A stretch of 64,000 bases of DNA from Henricia sp. BOLD:AAB3569 (lineage: Eukaryota; Echinodermata; Asteroidea; Spinulosida; Echinasteridae). Position numbers and translations under genes: made by a program. The DNA lies in NCBI GenBank assembly GCA_037783545.1, contig JBBELK010000298.1, positions 2,542,001-2,606,000 of the forward strand. The letters run 5' to 3'. Positions 12,901 to 21,160 of the stretch are shown in pieces. Position 1 is the stretch's first letter; the number at the start of each line of letters is the position of its first letter. Below the pieces are notes generated by a model. That model searched no databases, had not been told where the DNA came from, and saw only the letters and a program-made list of their open reading frames with translations.

Positions 12901-15900
12901 CACACTTTTCCTGCTTAAAGTGGTTAAATATTGCCCCAGATCGCACCACAGAGCATCTATAATCCATATAGAAGCCGTTAGGGCTTCGCGCTACGCGCTC
13001 GCTATTTCATTGTCATCAGCATTTCATGCTTAAAAATTTCACGCCCCCCCTTTTCAAAATCCTGGATCCGCCCCTGATATACACCAATCCAGTAATTAGG
13101 GTCTCCTTCCCTGTACATCTACCATAACCGGGCACTTACAGTACCAGAACTGTGTGTTGTGTGTTGCTACTAAAATGTACAAAGTGCATTCATTACGAGG
13201 TGCCCCTGTGTGCCCAATCTCACAAAGATGCGCAACTTGTTTAAATCGACAGCAAAATGTAACGGCGTAATTTTCAACAAAAACACAAAACATTCAAGTC
13301 ATACACTGGATGCTCCCTTGCTATGATGGACATACAGAAAAGGAGTCCCTAGCTCTCGGATTGGTGTATATTAGGTTAAAATGCAATATGTTTTGTAACA
13401 AGACATTAACATTAAGTATCAAAATATGCAGGACAATTGATGGAAAAATGGTGTGAAATTGAGTGCTTACAAAGCAGCATTAACAATAAAACAAACAAAT
13501 TTGGGAAAAAGTGAGGGCAAGGATATTTCATATTTATATGAAAGATATTTTATTTTGATATGCCCATACATAATGTGGTATATGAACTGTGAGGACAATA
13601 AATCATAGTCTGCCCAGTTGAAATTCGAACCATGACACCCTTCATCAGAGGCGGATCCAGCCTCATTAAAATACAGGAATACAATGAAATTCAGGGGGTC
13701 CATACATGTTTTATTTTTTTATTTTTTTATTTTAATTTTATTTATATACCACATCCAACAGCGGAGGGACCGCCAATTACAGGAATGGGAGCAAGTGTGG
13801 TTGAGTGCCTTGCTAAAGGGCACAGTTGCCACAACCCGTCACGGCCAGGAATCGAACCTACATTCTAGTACTAGCACAGGAACTTAAGTTTGACGCACTA
13901 GACCGCTCGGCCATAACACCCCACATTATTTTGTTCAAAGGCTCATTTATTATTGTATTTATAGGTTTTTGGTGACAAGGACGCCGATGGCTTTTACATG
14001 GGTGAACTAAACAACCAGCGAGGCTACGTCCCACACAACATGGTGGAAGAGGTCGAGGCTCCTGATGAACAGACTCCCCTCAACCCAACCAAGACGCCCA
14101 GTACAGGGGATGTGGTGTCTGGAGAATCACCGGATAGGGGTGGCTACAGTAGCAGTCTAAATACCACCACGGGGAGTCCAGGTAGGAACCAAGATTGGTT
14201 TATCTGTCAGAAACTGGTTTGCAGTATTAGACTCGCGTTGTTTCTTGTGATACTTGCTTATGGGTCTTTCTATAAATTAGGGGTCCAAAAGTGTGACATT
14301 ACGGCTGCGTTCGGGCGTGTACTCGTGTTAACACGAGTTATACTCCTGCGCGCGTGACCGGCAAGAATAACGACACTCGGGTCAGTGAGAGTATGCTCTC
14401 ACTACTCCCCAACAAATGGGGAGTGTGCTCGTACTCCTGTAAAGTGTCATGTGATTTGTACGAAGATGCTGGAATATGGGTGGGATTTTTTGTGAATTTG
14501 CTCAACCTGTCAACTCAATAACTGAAACAATAACTCACTAAGGTTTGTTTCAGACGGCAACAAGGTTCTCACGACTTACGGCCTGTATTTCCTCAGTTTC
14601 TTGTGAGCAATGAAACAACATTTTTTTGTGCAGTGATGGCAAGAGACGTCCATCTTCACTAATTGCCATTCGCGCACGCGGACTGCGGATTTGCCGTTCG
14701 CGTGATGTGACCCGAGTGCAATGCGCACGCAATACTCCCGAGTAACGAGAACTGCACGCCCGAACGCAGCCTTAGTGTCCCCCGTTACACCTGATATGTG
14801 TTATTTTTTGTACAAAAATCATTAAAATGTCTTTTAAACAATTTTTTATGAATTGTACTTTATGTACTCGCTCTTTGAAATGGAAAGTATTTAAAGAATG
14901 TGTCCTGAAATCACAAAAACGAGATGTAAAATGTAACAGGGGACACCAACATTGGACCCCTAATTTATAGAAAGACACATATGCCTTTTAGCAATAATAG
15001 ACCTTTATCACATTGCGTCCATCTTTGTCTTGTTCCCCAATAGTACAAGTCGGGTACGATCAGTGCGTCTGCGTTACCGCGCGATAGTGTAAGAAGCACT
15101 GCCAACGCTGCGCCCTCACTTGAACAACTTTTTATCTTTCCCTCTCCCAAACCAGTGCAAATCATGAGCAGCCCGCTGACCAGCCTGCACATCGCACAGG
15201 ATGCCCGACCCCAGAAGATGAGGGCACTGTTCGACTACAACCCGCAGGAGCTGTCGCCAAACCCGGACGCCGAGGCTGAACTGTCCTTCAAGCAGGGTGA
15301 TGTCATCATCGTGTTTGGAGAGATGGATAACGATGGATTCTTCGTGGTAGGTGTTTCAACTAAAAACAATAGACTTATTAAAGATAGTATACATGTTTGG
15401 TAAACTGTTACAAATAGTTTTATCCCCCTGTGTGATTGAAGATATGCATGATAACCAACCTGAGCAAAAACCAGCTCCGTACTTCTTCTAACTTTCGAGA
15501 AAACAGTCAAAAAAGGGTTTGAAGTCATTTCGCCCCAAAACCACTTCGCCCTGAACCATTTCGCCCTGAACCACGGCCTGTGCACGAAGTGGTTTTGGGG
15601 CAAAGTGGCATTTGGGCGATGTAGTGTTTGGATGAAGTGATTTAGGGCGAAATGGCACTCGGGCGAAGTGGTTTGGGGGCGAAATGGCACTTGGGCGAAA
15701 TGGTTTTGGGGCGAATTGAATTTTCGTCTCATAATCGTTTTACTCATTTCTCAAAGACTATATCACTTCAGACAAAACAATTTCAGGGGAAGTTTTCTAC
15801 GGTCATCATGTTTATTTTTATATTGTGTGAGTTAGGCGTAAATCTGTGAAAATGTCTGATTTTCGAGATATCAATCATGTATACTGCCTTTAAATGGGCG

Positions 15901-18900
15901 GCCATGACAGGAGGCAGTTACATTGTCACCGTGCATCATGCACAAAGTAGGCACTTTGTGGATCCTCTTATCACATCATTTAAAACAGTGTTTGCAAAGA
16001 GAAAAATTAAATCTATGCCCTCTTTTTCTTGAGATTACACAACGTAAATATAAAATACTTTATCACACGTTTAGCCTTAACGACCATTATTTTATCCTTA
16101 GGGCGAACTGTTTGGTCAACGAGGTCTCGTCCCATCAAACTTCCTGGAAATCGTCGGAGAAACCCCTTTGCCTGAGCTGCCACCTAGCCCCCAGGCCTAC
16201 AGCAGTCCCGCCCATCAGCCATATAGCCCCACTCATCAGCCATACAGCCCTGCCCATCAGGCTTACAGCCCCTCCCCTAGCCGGGAGAGCAGAGGCAGTC
16301 GGGGCAGCAGGGGGAGCTACTCTTCACTAAGATCGGATGAGAGACAGACACAGGTAGGAATGCCACCCATTGGTGCCTTATCCCATAGGAGTGGTGCCCC
16401 TTTAATGTTTTCAAACTTTGGCCCCATTTCAAAATGTTATCTTTGAACGCAACCTGTCATGATTAGTGATTAGAAACCCATGTTGATAAAACTGCCCTGT
16501 AAAAATTTCAGGCACATAGGTGCAGTAATAAAACGTGAAAATTCCATGCATTATTTTTGTGTTGAGTTGAATGGTAAAAAAGTAATTTGCAAAATTTTAT
16601 TTTTTAGAAAACTACCTTCAGTTGTTAATTTCTCACACAAAATACCATTGTGGACTGAAATAAAATAATGTGGTCTTTGGCGTCATTGTTATCAACTTTT
16701 TTAGTAATGGTTTTCTTGTCAACTCATGAAAACAAAAATTGGGGTCACTGCAAATGATGTACTATACCTTTAAAAACATCTGGAAATGATTCACCAATTG
16801 TATTAACCCTAACGCCTTGGTCCTATGGAAATCTGTGTACAAATTGAAAGCTTTGGTACTTTTAGGGTGAAATCACCATTTTTGTTAATACACTTATATT
16901 AGAAATATTCATTCCTGTCCATGTTTGCAGATTGCATCCATTGCCCACATTGTTCGTACTCTTCTCTCATTCTTTACTCTTTGCATGACTTGCATGTTTC
17001 ATCCATCTTCATGATTGATTTCCCATTCTTCATTTTGTCTTGGTTTATGATAATACCATGTCATCATCATCATCATCACCACCATACAATAGTCATCACG
17101 GAGGAACGGGTAAGGAGGGGGACCGATAAAAACCATTAGCCTTGCGTTTTTTGCTTCTTGAGCCTGCTAACACGATTCTTGTGTGTCGGACTAAACTTGC
17201 ATTAATCCTGTTTCATTCCGTGTTTGAATTTGTTTTGAGGTTATAAAACTAGCATTTGACGGGAGCGCATGTGGTCTGACGGGAGCGCATGTGGTCTAGT
17301 GGGTATGAAGCGGAACTTCCAATCAGAGGTTGAAGGGTTCAAGCCCCACTTCGACCAATGTGTCTTTGTCCCTGGGCAAGGCACTTAATCCCAGGTGCCT
17401 CGTCAACCCAAGCGATATTTGGGGAGCTGTTAGGGGGAATGCTACAATCTAACTGCTGATAGGGTTGAGCGCCTGGCCAGCAGCCACCTAGTTAAAGCGA
17501 AATGGTTTTGGTGATTCCCTGATGGCAGCGATAATAATAATGGCAACAGCGCCGAAGCACCCCGCAGGGTGGACATGTGCGCTATATAAGAATCCACCAT
17601 TATCATTATCATTATTATTTGCAGAAAATAATCCCTGGTGGCAGAATTCACAACTCGGTTCACTGAGACACAGTATACAAATTTATACAACACAGTGTGA
17701 ATTTAAATAGTAAATACTAATTGGAACTATCTCCAGAGGTGCAGCCGAAGGAGATAGGTCAAAAAAATCCTTGGTTTTGACTGAGTACGCCCGAAACCAA
17801 GGTTTGTTTTTGTCATTCCATGCTTATTGAGAATGGCATTACAGTACGTTTTTGGCATTACAGTACGTTTTTTAAGGATACTTGAAGAAAACATTTTTGA
17901 AATTTAACAACTGGATTGTGTGAAGTATTACAAGCCCTCAAAGTCTCTGAGATGAAAAACTGAATTTCTGGAATTCCCCACCTGAGGGAGCTATTATTCC
18001 TCTTTTATTATGTCTCCTCTGTTCATGCTTTAATTATGTGTGCAAAATTCAAACTTAAGCCCGGTTCATACTTCAGGCGAAAGCGAATGCGAACGTGAAT
18101 CTCGCGTCAATCTGACGTCAAACATTTTGCGGCGAACATTTGCGCAAGTTGAAACTAGTTCAATTTTCTGCAAACTCGCTGCGCAAAACATTCGCTGTGA
18201 CGTCAAATTCGTCACAGCGAATGAATTCGGCTTTAATCGCTCACTCCATCGACCAAAGAGAAAGTGTTCTGACTCCAGTGGCACTTGAATCTTGAGACAC
18301 TGGCTTTAAGTGTTCATCATGCTAGTGGCTCAAGTCTTTCCTCCCTAGTCTCCATTCATGCATTCTGCATCATCTTTTTTCGGCATGTGTATGTCCTCGG
18401 TGATTTATTTTCTTATTAGACATAATGAAAGTGACTAACAACATTTACATGGCTTCATTTGGATTTTGGAGTGCTTTCATGCTTATTTCTTTTTTCTTTT
18501 CTTTTTTGCATGGAAAAGATTTGGCCTCTGCAATAGTTCTCATTCTTTTATTTTCAGTTTGTTTGTCTTTTTTTCTTTAGTTTTTGCTTGCAGGGACAGA
18601 AGATACCAACATTGCCTTTGTATATTAATCTCCGGATGGAGGAAATCTAAATTGTCTTGTCCCCTCACTAATGAGTTGCATATTAACTTTAATTTGTTTG
18701 CTTGTGTCCCTTTTGGCTAAAATTGCTCAGCCTTTGAATTGCCTGGATGTTAGAATATCTGGACTCTTGTCTTAAATTAACATTTCCTTTTTAACTGGTT
18801 CGTTTTTTAGCTCATACAAGCTTGAATTGTTAGATCACTGTCAAATTCCCTGTCATAATTCACTTGGCATTTACCCTGGGTTTAAATAATGTAGAAGAAA

Positions 18901-19797
18901 ATGAACTGATTAGGTTGTTGGCCAAAAATCACTGCTCTATCAATCTATCACTGCTCTAAATCTCATTCTTCTTTTCAGAGAAAAGTAGCTTAAAGATAGT
19001 ATACATGATTGGTAAACTGTTACAAATAGTTTTATCCCCCTGTGCGACCATGATTAAAACCAACCTGAGCAAAAACCAGCTCTGTACTTCGTCTAACTTT
19101 TGAGAAAACGGTCAAAAAAGGGTTTGCAGTCATTTCGCCCCAAAACCACTTCTCCCTGAACCATTTCGCCCTGAAATATTTCGCCCTGTGCACGAAGTGG
19201 TTTTGGGTCGAAGTGGCATTTGGGCGATGTAGTGTTTGGACAAAGTAATTTGTGGCAAAATGGCACTCAGGCGAAGTGGTTTGGGGGCGAAATGGTTTTG
19301 GGGCGAATTGAATTTTCGTCTCACGAGACGAAAACTAATTGTTTTACTTATTTCTCAAAGACTATAGCACTTCAGACAAAACCATTTCAGGGGAAGTTTT
19401 CTACGGTCATCATGTTTATATTGTGTATGTTAGGCGTAAATCTGTGAACATTTCTGATTTTCGAGATTACCAATGATGTATACTGCCTTTAAACTTAGTG
19501 AACTTTGTGAAATGGCAAAAGTGCATCTTGTCACTCTTCCACACTCCATTTTGATTGCCGATTTCTAAAATTTCTCAGAGGACCCTTTTCCATTTCCCAC
19601 AGCTCCAGACCCGACAGCAGGAGAACGGCGAAGCCCCGGGTAAGGTTCGAGAGATGAGATCTAACTCGGACGCAGCGGACCAATCGGGTGACAGCATGGG
19701 CACGCCCGAGCACATCAAGAAGAAGAAAGGCCTTCTGTCCAAGGGCAAAGCTCTCTTTAAGAAGCTAGGCGGTGACAACAAGCAGAAACACAAATGA
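840..19797 (+). CDS. RIMBP: RIM-binding protein (RIMBP), 3' part of gene, 11 exons
   Basis: RIM-BPs are presynaptic active-zone scaffolds whose SH3 domains bind proline motifs in RIM and voltage-gated calcium channels. Exons are 840-956, 4963-5139, 6365-6537, 8866-9036, 10283-10492, 11226-11427, 12268-12728, 13965-14181, 15156-15346, 16102-16353 and 19603-19797. All have AG/GT borders and compatible phases, giving about 787 residues. In order: the end of one FN3, a full FN3, an acidic Ser-rich linker, SH3-II (about residues 447-530), SH3-III (about 595-662) and a Lys-rich tail. The FN3 end 'FKTLPGG', the 'GLSNGAVVTGYAVYA' core and the paired late SH3s match the RIMBP layout. SH3-I and the earlier FN3 sequence must lie left of the window. 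A short exon inside the 3.2-kb last intron cannot be excluded. Confidence 0.92.
1021..1451. mobile_element. TIR element, GGGGTCCAAA family, copy 1
   Basis: The left end TTCCCAAAATTAGGAGTCC is inverted at the right as GGACCCCTAATTTTGGGAA. The interior carries 'GGGACACCAA', shared with the copies at 14261, 23929 and 55938. No coding capacity. Confidence 0.75.
2911..3660. mobile_element. Harbinger-type MITE with TAA target duplication
   Basis: GGCCTTTTCACACTAT at the left is inverted as ATAGTGTGAAAAGGCC at the right, and TAA flanks both ends exactly. A 3-bp TWA duplication is typical of PIF/Harbinger elements. The interior has many ACACGGGTC/CCCGTGT copies and an antisense open frame (3152-3442) with 'LTWSEEELAAI', faintly like a Myb/SANT start. 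Confidence 0.75.
4175..4735. repeat. Dispersed repeat, long copy with inner foldback
   Basis: 'ATTCATAAATACCTTAGACA' and the following ~90 bp recur at 1896-1990. The end (about 4600-4712) is a foldback in which CCGTTTAAAACCGG and TAGGGTCCTGGGCA are inverted around an AAGCTT core. The copy at 1896-2112 keeps only one arm. Confidence 0.65.
4963..5139 (+). CDS. RIMBP: RIMBP exon: N-terminal half of the next FN3 domain
   Basis: The exon starts after taaccag and ends at ACCG|gtaagc. It encodes 'LPDAPLDVQVKAG', the conserved tryptophan in 'VEWLPV', and 'GLSNGAVVTGYAVYAED', a signature of RIMBP FN3 domains. Intron phase is 1 at both ends. SINE sequence begins essentially at the donor. Confidence 0.92.
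5140..5402 (+). mobile_element. tRNA-derived SINE at the donor of RIMBP exon 4963-5139
   Basis: It shows a B-box-like GTGGGTTCAAGCCCCAC, then 'GTCCCTTGGCAAGACACT' and the 'CCTGATGGCAGTGG' tail shared with 17270-17620. The tRNA-like part starts inside or immediately after the donor gtaagc. Confidence 0.7.
5405..5560 (+). mobile_element. Second SINE-like unit
   Basis: It has 'GGTTGTGGGTTCGAAACAAC', a B box, followed by 'GAGCAAGGCACTTAACCTC'. It is a different subfamily from the element just upstream and is truncated. Confidence 0.55.
5664..6160. mobile_element. TTAA-flanked MITE, copy A
   Basis: The ends are TTAAAGATAGTATACATGAT and, inverted, TTAAAGGCAGTATACATGAT. A TTAA duplication suggests a piggyBac-like origin. 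The interior holds degenerate units GGGCGAAATGG/TTCGCCCC. Other copies are at 15378, 18990 and 50174, with fragments at 43690 and 56833. Confidence 0.8.
6365..6537 (+). CDS. RIMBP: RIMBP exon: C-terminal half of the FN3 domain
   Basis: The acceptor is ccttccag and the donor is GCAAAG|gtatta. It encodes 'SARDVVVRTLSPNGFSIDS', followed by a proline-containing linker 'IPPVLMEE'. This completes the FN3 begun at 4963. The exon leaves in phase 0. Confidence 0.9.
6538..8865. other. RIMBP intron, no recognised feature
   Basis: It is AT-rich intron without a convincing exon or TIR element. Small frames such as 7190-7390 have no homology signal or splice context. Confidence 0.5.
8866..9036 (+). CDS. 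RIMBP: RIMBP exon: Ser/Asp-rich linker
   Basis: The acceptor follows tctatacag and the donor is GCTAAG|gttaga. It is 57 codons, phase 0 to phase 0, rich in Ser, Asp and Glu, with no folded domain. It is assigned by phase continuity and by its place between FN3 and SH3-II, where RIMBPs have a long unstructured linker. Confidence 0.82.
9123..9259. repeat. Perfect 56-bp palindrome arms
   Basis: The arms 9123-9178 and 9204-9259 are exact complements around a 25-bp spacer made of two CTTGCGCAATAA units. The outer sequence CAGCAGCCGATTTCACGAAA recurs in a diverged foldback at 45108-45254, so it is a MITE family. Confidence 0.92.
9526..10102. mobile_element. TIR element with TTCATTCGACGAAG repeats
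   Basis: GACCCCGTTCTCACT at the left is inverted at the right. Inside, CTTCATTCGACGAAG-type units recur many times. A smaller foldback with AGACTGGTT.CC ends (9816-9900) is nested in it. Confidence 0.8.
10283..10492 (+). CDS. RIMBP: RIMBP exon: acidic linker
   Basis: It is a 70-codon, phase 0 exon between tctttag and CTCAAG|gtcagt. It encodes the motif 'SELSDIAEEAEEELSDF', which resembles the ELSDI..EEELSD stretch of RIMBP linkers, and then a charged probable helix 'KAYKRLKRKEDEQKK'. Confidence 0.87.
10620..10785. repeat. Dispersed repeat shared with the CENPJ intron
   Basis: 'ACGCCCGAGTCATTTTGATG' and the next ~120 bp match 54525-54645, at high but imperfect identity. The two copies sit in introns of different genes. 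Confidence 0.75.
10974..11025. repeat. Poly-C low-complexity tract
   Basis: A run of about 20 C is followed by CCCTCCCCCACC units within a RIMBP intron. Length here is likely unreliable in any assembly. Confidence 0.9.
11226..11427 (+). CDS. RIMBP: RIMBP exon: linker
   Basis: The acceptor is ttcgtag and the donor is CATTG|gtgagt, leaving in phase 1. It encodes an acidic start 'LELDTDPELEILNRSD' and a Pro/Gln-rich end. No domain is recognised. The frame is continuous with both neighbours. Confidence 0.84.
11446..11586. mobile_element. Small TIR element ATAGACCGTATCGAATA
   Basis: ATAGACCGTATCGAATA is inverted as TATTCGATACGGTCTAT. A related copy lies at 55393-55546, next to CENPJ exon 6. 11590-12250 resembles a repeat also seen near 29840-29945 (GACAAGAAAAACC...CTAAAAGT). 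Confidence 0.8.
12268..12728 (+). CDS. RIMBP: RIMBP exon: basic/Pro linker and first half of SH3-II
   Basis: This is the longest visible exon of the gene (461 nt), from catcag to ATTAAG|gtatat. A Pro, Ser and Arg-rich linker is followed by a duplicated 'ETGTYETGTYEDEED' and then SH3-II, which starts 'RFFMAMYDYDP' (the ALYDY motif) and has 'ELSFKEGDIIK' (RT loop and diverging turn). The intron splits the SH3 after strand b, in phase 0. Confidence 0.93.
12824..13076. mobile_element. CAGGGGCGGATCCAG MITE
   Basis: The ends CAGGGGCGGATCCAGG and CCTGGATCCGCCCCTG are exact inverts, flanked by ATATA on both sides. The next element, at 13078, begins immediately after. A relative with CAGAGGCGGATCC ends is intact at 26044-26156, and its left half appears at 13648. 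Confidence 0.85.
13078..13371. mobile_element. ACACCAATCC TIR element
   Basis: TATACACCAATCC at the left is inverted as GGATTGGTGTATA. The internal CCCTGTACATCTACCATA is also seen in the related element at 47299-47643. Confidence 0.75.
13735..13922 (-). mobile_element. tRNA-derived SINE, minus strand
   Basis: Read on the minus strand it starts TGGGGTGTTATGGCCGAGCG and has GTAGGTTCGATTCC, the A and B boxes of a Leu/Ser-type tRNA. 'GCAAGGCACTCAACCAC' follows. It ends 42 bp before RIMBP exon 13965. Confidence 0.75.
13965..14181 (+). CDS. RIMBP: RIMBP exon: second half of SH3-II and linker
   Basis: The acceptor is tttatag and the donor is AGTCCAG|gtagga. It encodes 'VFGDKDADGFYMGELN' and 'RGYVPHNMVEEV'. 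These are the n-Src loop, the conserved aromatic, and the ALYDY-SH3 terminal G(Y)VP.N motif that forms the proline-binding surface. A Ser/Thr-rich linker follows. Confidence 0.93.
14261..14978. mobile_element. GGGGTCCAAA family TIR element, copy 2, with nested MITE
   Basis: The outer ends TTTCTATAAATTAGGGGTCC and its complement near 14952-14972 define the element. Inside, 14303-14771 is a second element with GGCTGCGTTCGGGCGTG inverted ends. The nested element is therefore younger. Confidence 0.8.
15156..15346 (+). CDS. RIMBP: RIMBP exon: first part of SH3-III
   Basis: The acceptor is aaaccag and the donor is TTCGTG|gtaggt. It encodes 'MRALFDYNPQELSPN', 'ELSFKQGDVIIVFG' and 'MDNDGFFV'. This is the typical third RIMBP SH3, paralogous to SH3-II. 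It enters in phase 1 and leaves in phase 0. Confidence 0.93.
15378..15893. mobile_element. TTAA-flanked MITE, copy B
   Basis: Same ends and TTCGCCC/GGGCGAA interior as copy A, inserted 31 bp after the RIMBP exon ending at 15346. 15898-15975 is a separate fragment (GGCCATGACAGG...GTAGGCAC) shared with 23183-23260. Confidence 0.85.
16102..16353 (+). CDS. RIMBP: RIMBP exon: end of SH3-III and YSP heptads
   Basis: It starts 'GELFGQRGLVPSNFLEIV', which finishes SH3-III with the LVPSNFLE motif. A tail follows with four near-heptads of the form (A/P)YS(P/S)xHQ, then an RGSRGSRGS stretch. The donor is ACACAG|gtagga in phase 0. Confidence 0.92.
16475..16772. repeat. Dispersed repeat 'CCATGTTGATAAAACTGCC'
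   Basis: It shares ordered blocks (AAACTGCC.TGTA.AAATTT, GAATGGTAAAAA, CATTG.TATCAAC) with 42345-43522 and 51060-51830, and is flanked by CTTTAAA. It is probably an old MITE family without clear TIRs here. Confidence 0.6.
16773..18989. other. Last RIMBP intron outside the named repeats
   Basis: Apart from the SINE at 17270 and a GCGAA-rich half foldback at 18056-18240, it shows AT-rich sequence. 17051-17110 has a (CAT)n run ending in gaggaacgg|gtaagg, which looks like a donor but gives no in-phase exon. Confidence 0.45.
17270..17620 (+). mobile_element. tRNA-derived SINE, nearly full length
   Basis: A box GTGGTCTAGTGGGTATGAAG, B box GGGTTCAAGCCCC, then 'TCCCTGGGCAAGGCACTTAA', a conserved body and the end GCGCTATATAAGAAT(CCACCATTATCATTATC). 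The first 18 bases are duplicated in tandem. It is the reference for copies at 635, 5140 and 31210. Confidence 0.85.
18990..19492. mobile_element. TTAA-flanked MITE, copy C
   Basis: TTAAAGATAGTATACATGAT opens the element and ATGTATACTGCCTTTAA closes it. It is slightly shorter inside than copy B, and lies 110 bp before the terminal RIMBP exon. Confidence 0.85.
19603..19797 (+). CDS. RIMBP: RIMBP terminal exon and stop
   Basis: The acceptor is ttcccacag. It encodes 64 residues ending in the Lys-rich 'KKKKGLLSKGKALFKKLG' and a TGA stop at 19795-19797. A basic GLLSKGK-type C-terminus is shared with vertebrate RIMBP2, which supports this as the true end. An internal gtaagg (GGGTAAGG) is in frame and is probably not used. 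Confidence 0.9.
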   Translation, partial: LQTRQQENGEAPGKVREMRSNSDAADQSGDSMGTPEHIKKKKGLLSKGKALFKKLGGDNKQKHK

Positions 19798-19825
19798 AGA
19801 GAAGTGGTGACTTGCCTGGTTCCTG

Positions 19826-21160
19826 AGGAAGAGAAATCTGATCCCACTCCCGCCACCAAAATACTTGGGCTCCAGTCAGCATGGAGTGGAGACGTGGTGG
19901 TCTAGTGGATAGCGCGTCGGATTTTCGGTCGAGAAGTCTATGGTTTGAAGCCTGGTAATTGCACCGCGTTGTGTCCTTGGACAAGACATTTCATTCCACA
20001 TTGTCTCTCTCCACCCAGATATATAAATGGGTACCAGCAAATATGGTTGGGGAAACCCAACTAATTGCTGGGAGTAGACCTGCGATGGACTGGCATCCCA
20101 TCCAGGAGGAGTAGCAATGCTCCTAGTCACTCCATGCCACAGAAACATGGGGATGAGTACCGGCCGTATGAGCCAGTATTGGCTCGTAAATGACTTGCCA
20201 ACCTACCAGTCAGCAAGAATCAGTTCAAGAATAGAGGATAAGGCTCGACCTTTTGCAGGCCAGGGGAATCCTCTCTACTACCTCTCCTCTTTATTCTTGT
20301 TTTGAAGAAACAAGGCATCAGATAACAAATGAAGGAATCCAACAAAATGCAGGAGGAAGAGAAATCTAATCCCACTCCTGTCACCAAAATTCTTAGGCTT
20401 CATCAGCAAGAAGCAGTTCAAGAACGGGGGATAATGTTTGACCTCTTCCAGTCTGGTATCATCTATGCTGCCTCTCCTCTCTATTCTTGTTTTGAAAAAG
20501 CAAGACCTCTGACAGCAAATAAAGAGAACCAACAAACTACCTAAGAGGAAGAGAAATCTGATCCTGTTCCTGCTACCAAAATTCTAGGGCTTCACTCAAC
20601 AGTTCAAGAACAGAGGATAAGGTTTGACCTATACTGCTTCTCCCTTCTAGTCTTGTTTTGAAAAAGCAATGCTTTCTGACGAGAATTGAAGAGAACCAAC
20701 AAACTGCCCCGGTCATGAAGGGAAATCTGATCCCACCCCCTGCCAAATTTATTAGGCTTAAGGTTTTGACTTTTTGCAGTCGGGTGCATCATCTATACTT
20801 CCTCTGCCCTCTTTATTTGAAAAAGGAAGGCTTCTGACGACAAATGAAGAGAGCTTACAAACTGCCTCAGAGGAAGAGAAGTCTGATCCCACTCCTGCCA
20901 CCAAAATTCTTGGGCTTCATCACCAAAAAGCAGTTCAAGAACAGAGGATAAAGTTTGACCTTTTGCAGTTAGAGGAGGTATCATCTTTACTAGCTCTCTA
21001 TACTCTTGATTTGAAAAAAAAGAAGGCTTATTATGACAACAAATGAAGAGAGCCAACGAACTGCACAAGAGAAAGAGAAATATAATCCCACTCCTGCCAC
21101 CAAATTTCTTGAGCCTTAACAAAAAACATTTCAAAAATGAAAGATAAGGTTTGTAGGCAC
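19826..21160 (+). repeat. Tandem 3'-UTR/flank repeat, about six diverged units
   Basis: 'GAGGAAGAGAAATCTGATCC' or close variants begin units at about 19826, 20353, 20548, 20715, 20870 and 21068. Each continues with CCACTCCTGCCACCAAAATT, then 'CAGTTCAAGAACAGAGGATA', a CTCTCCTCTTTATTCTTG tract and AAATGAAGAGAGCCAAC. Unit length is about 160-200 bp. Unit 1 is split by a SINE (19884-20130). Confidence 0.87.
19884..20130 (+). mobile_element. tRNA-derived SINE inside the 3'-UTR repeat
   Basis: TGGTGGTCTAGTGGATAGCG is an A box and ATGGTTTGAAGCCTGG a degenerate B box. The body has CCTTGGACAAGACATTTCAT. It separates the two halves of one repeat unit. Confidence 0.75.

Noticed and set aside
17040-17110. 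Micro-exon before gtaagg at 17108
   Set aside because: The possible 17-nt exon (acceptor acaatag) is not a multiple of three between two phase 0 neighbours.
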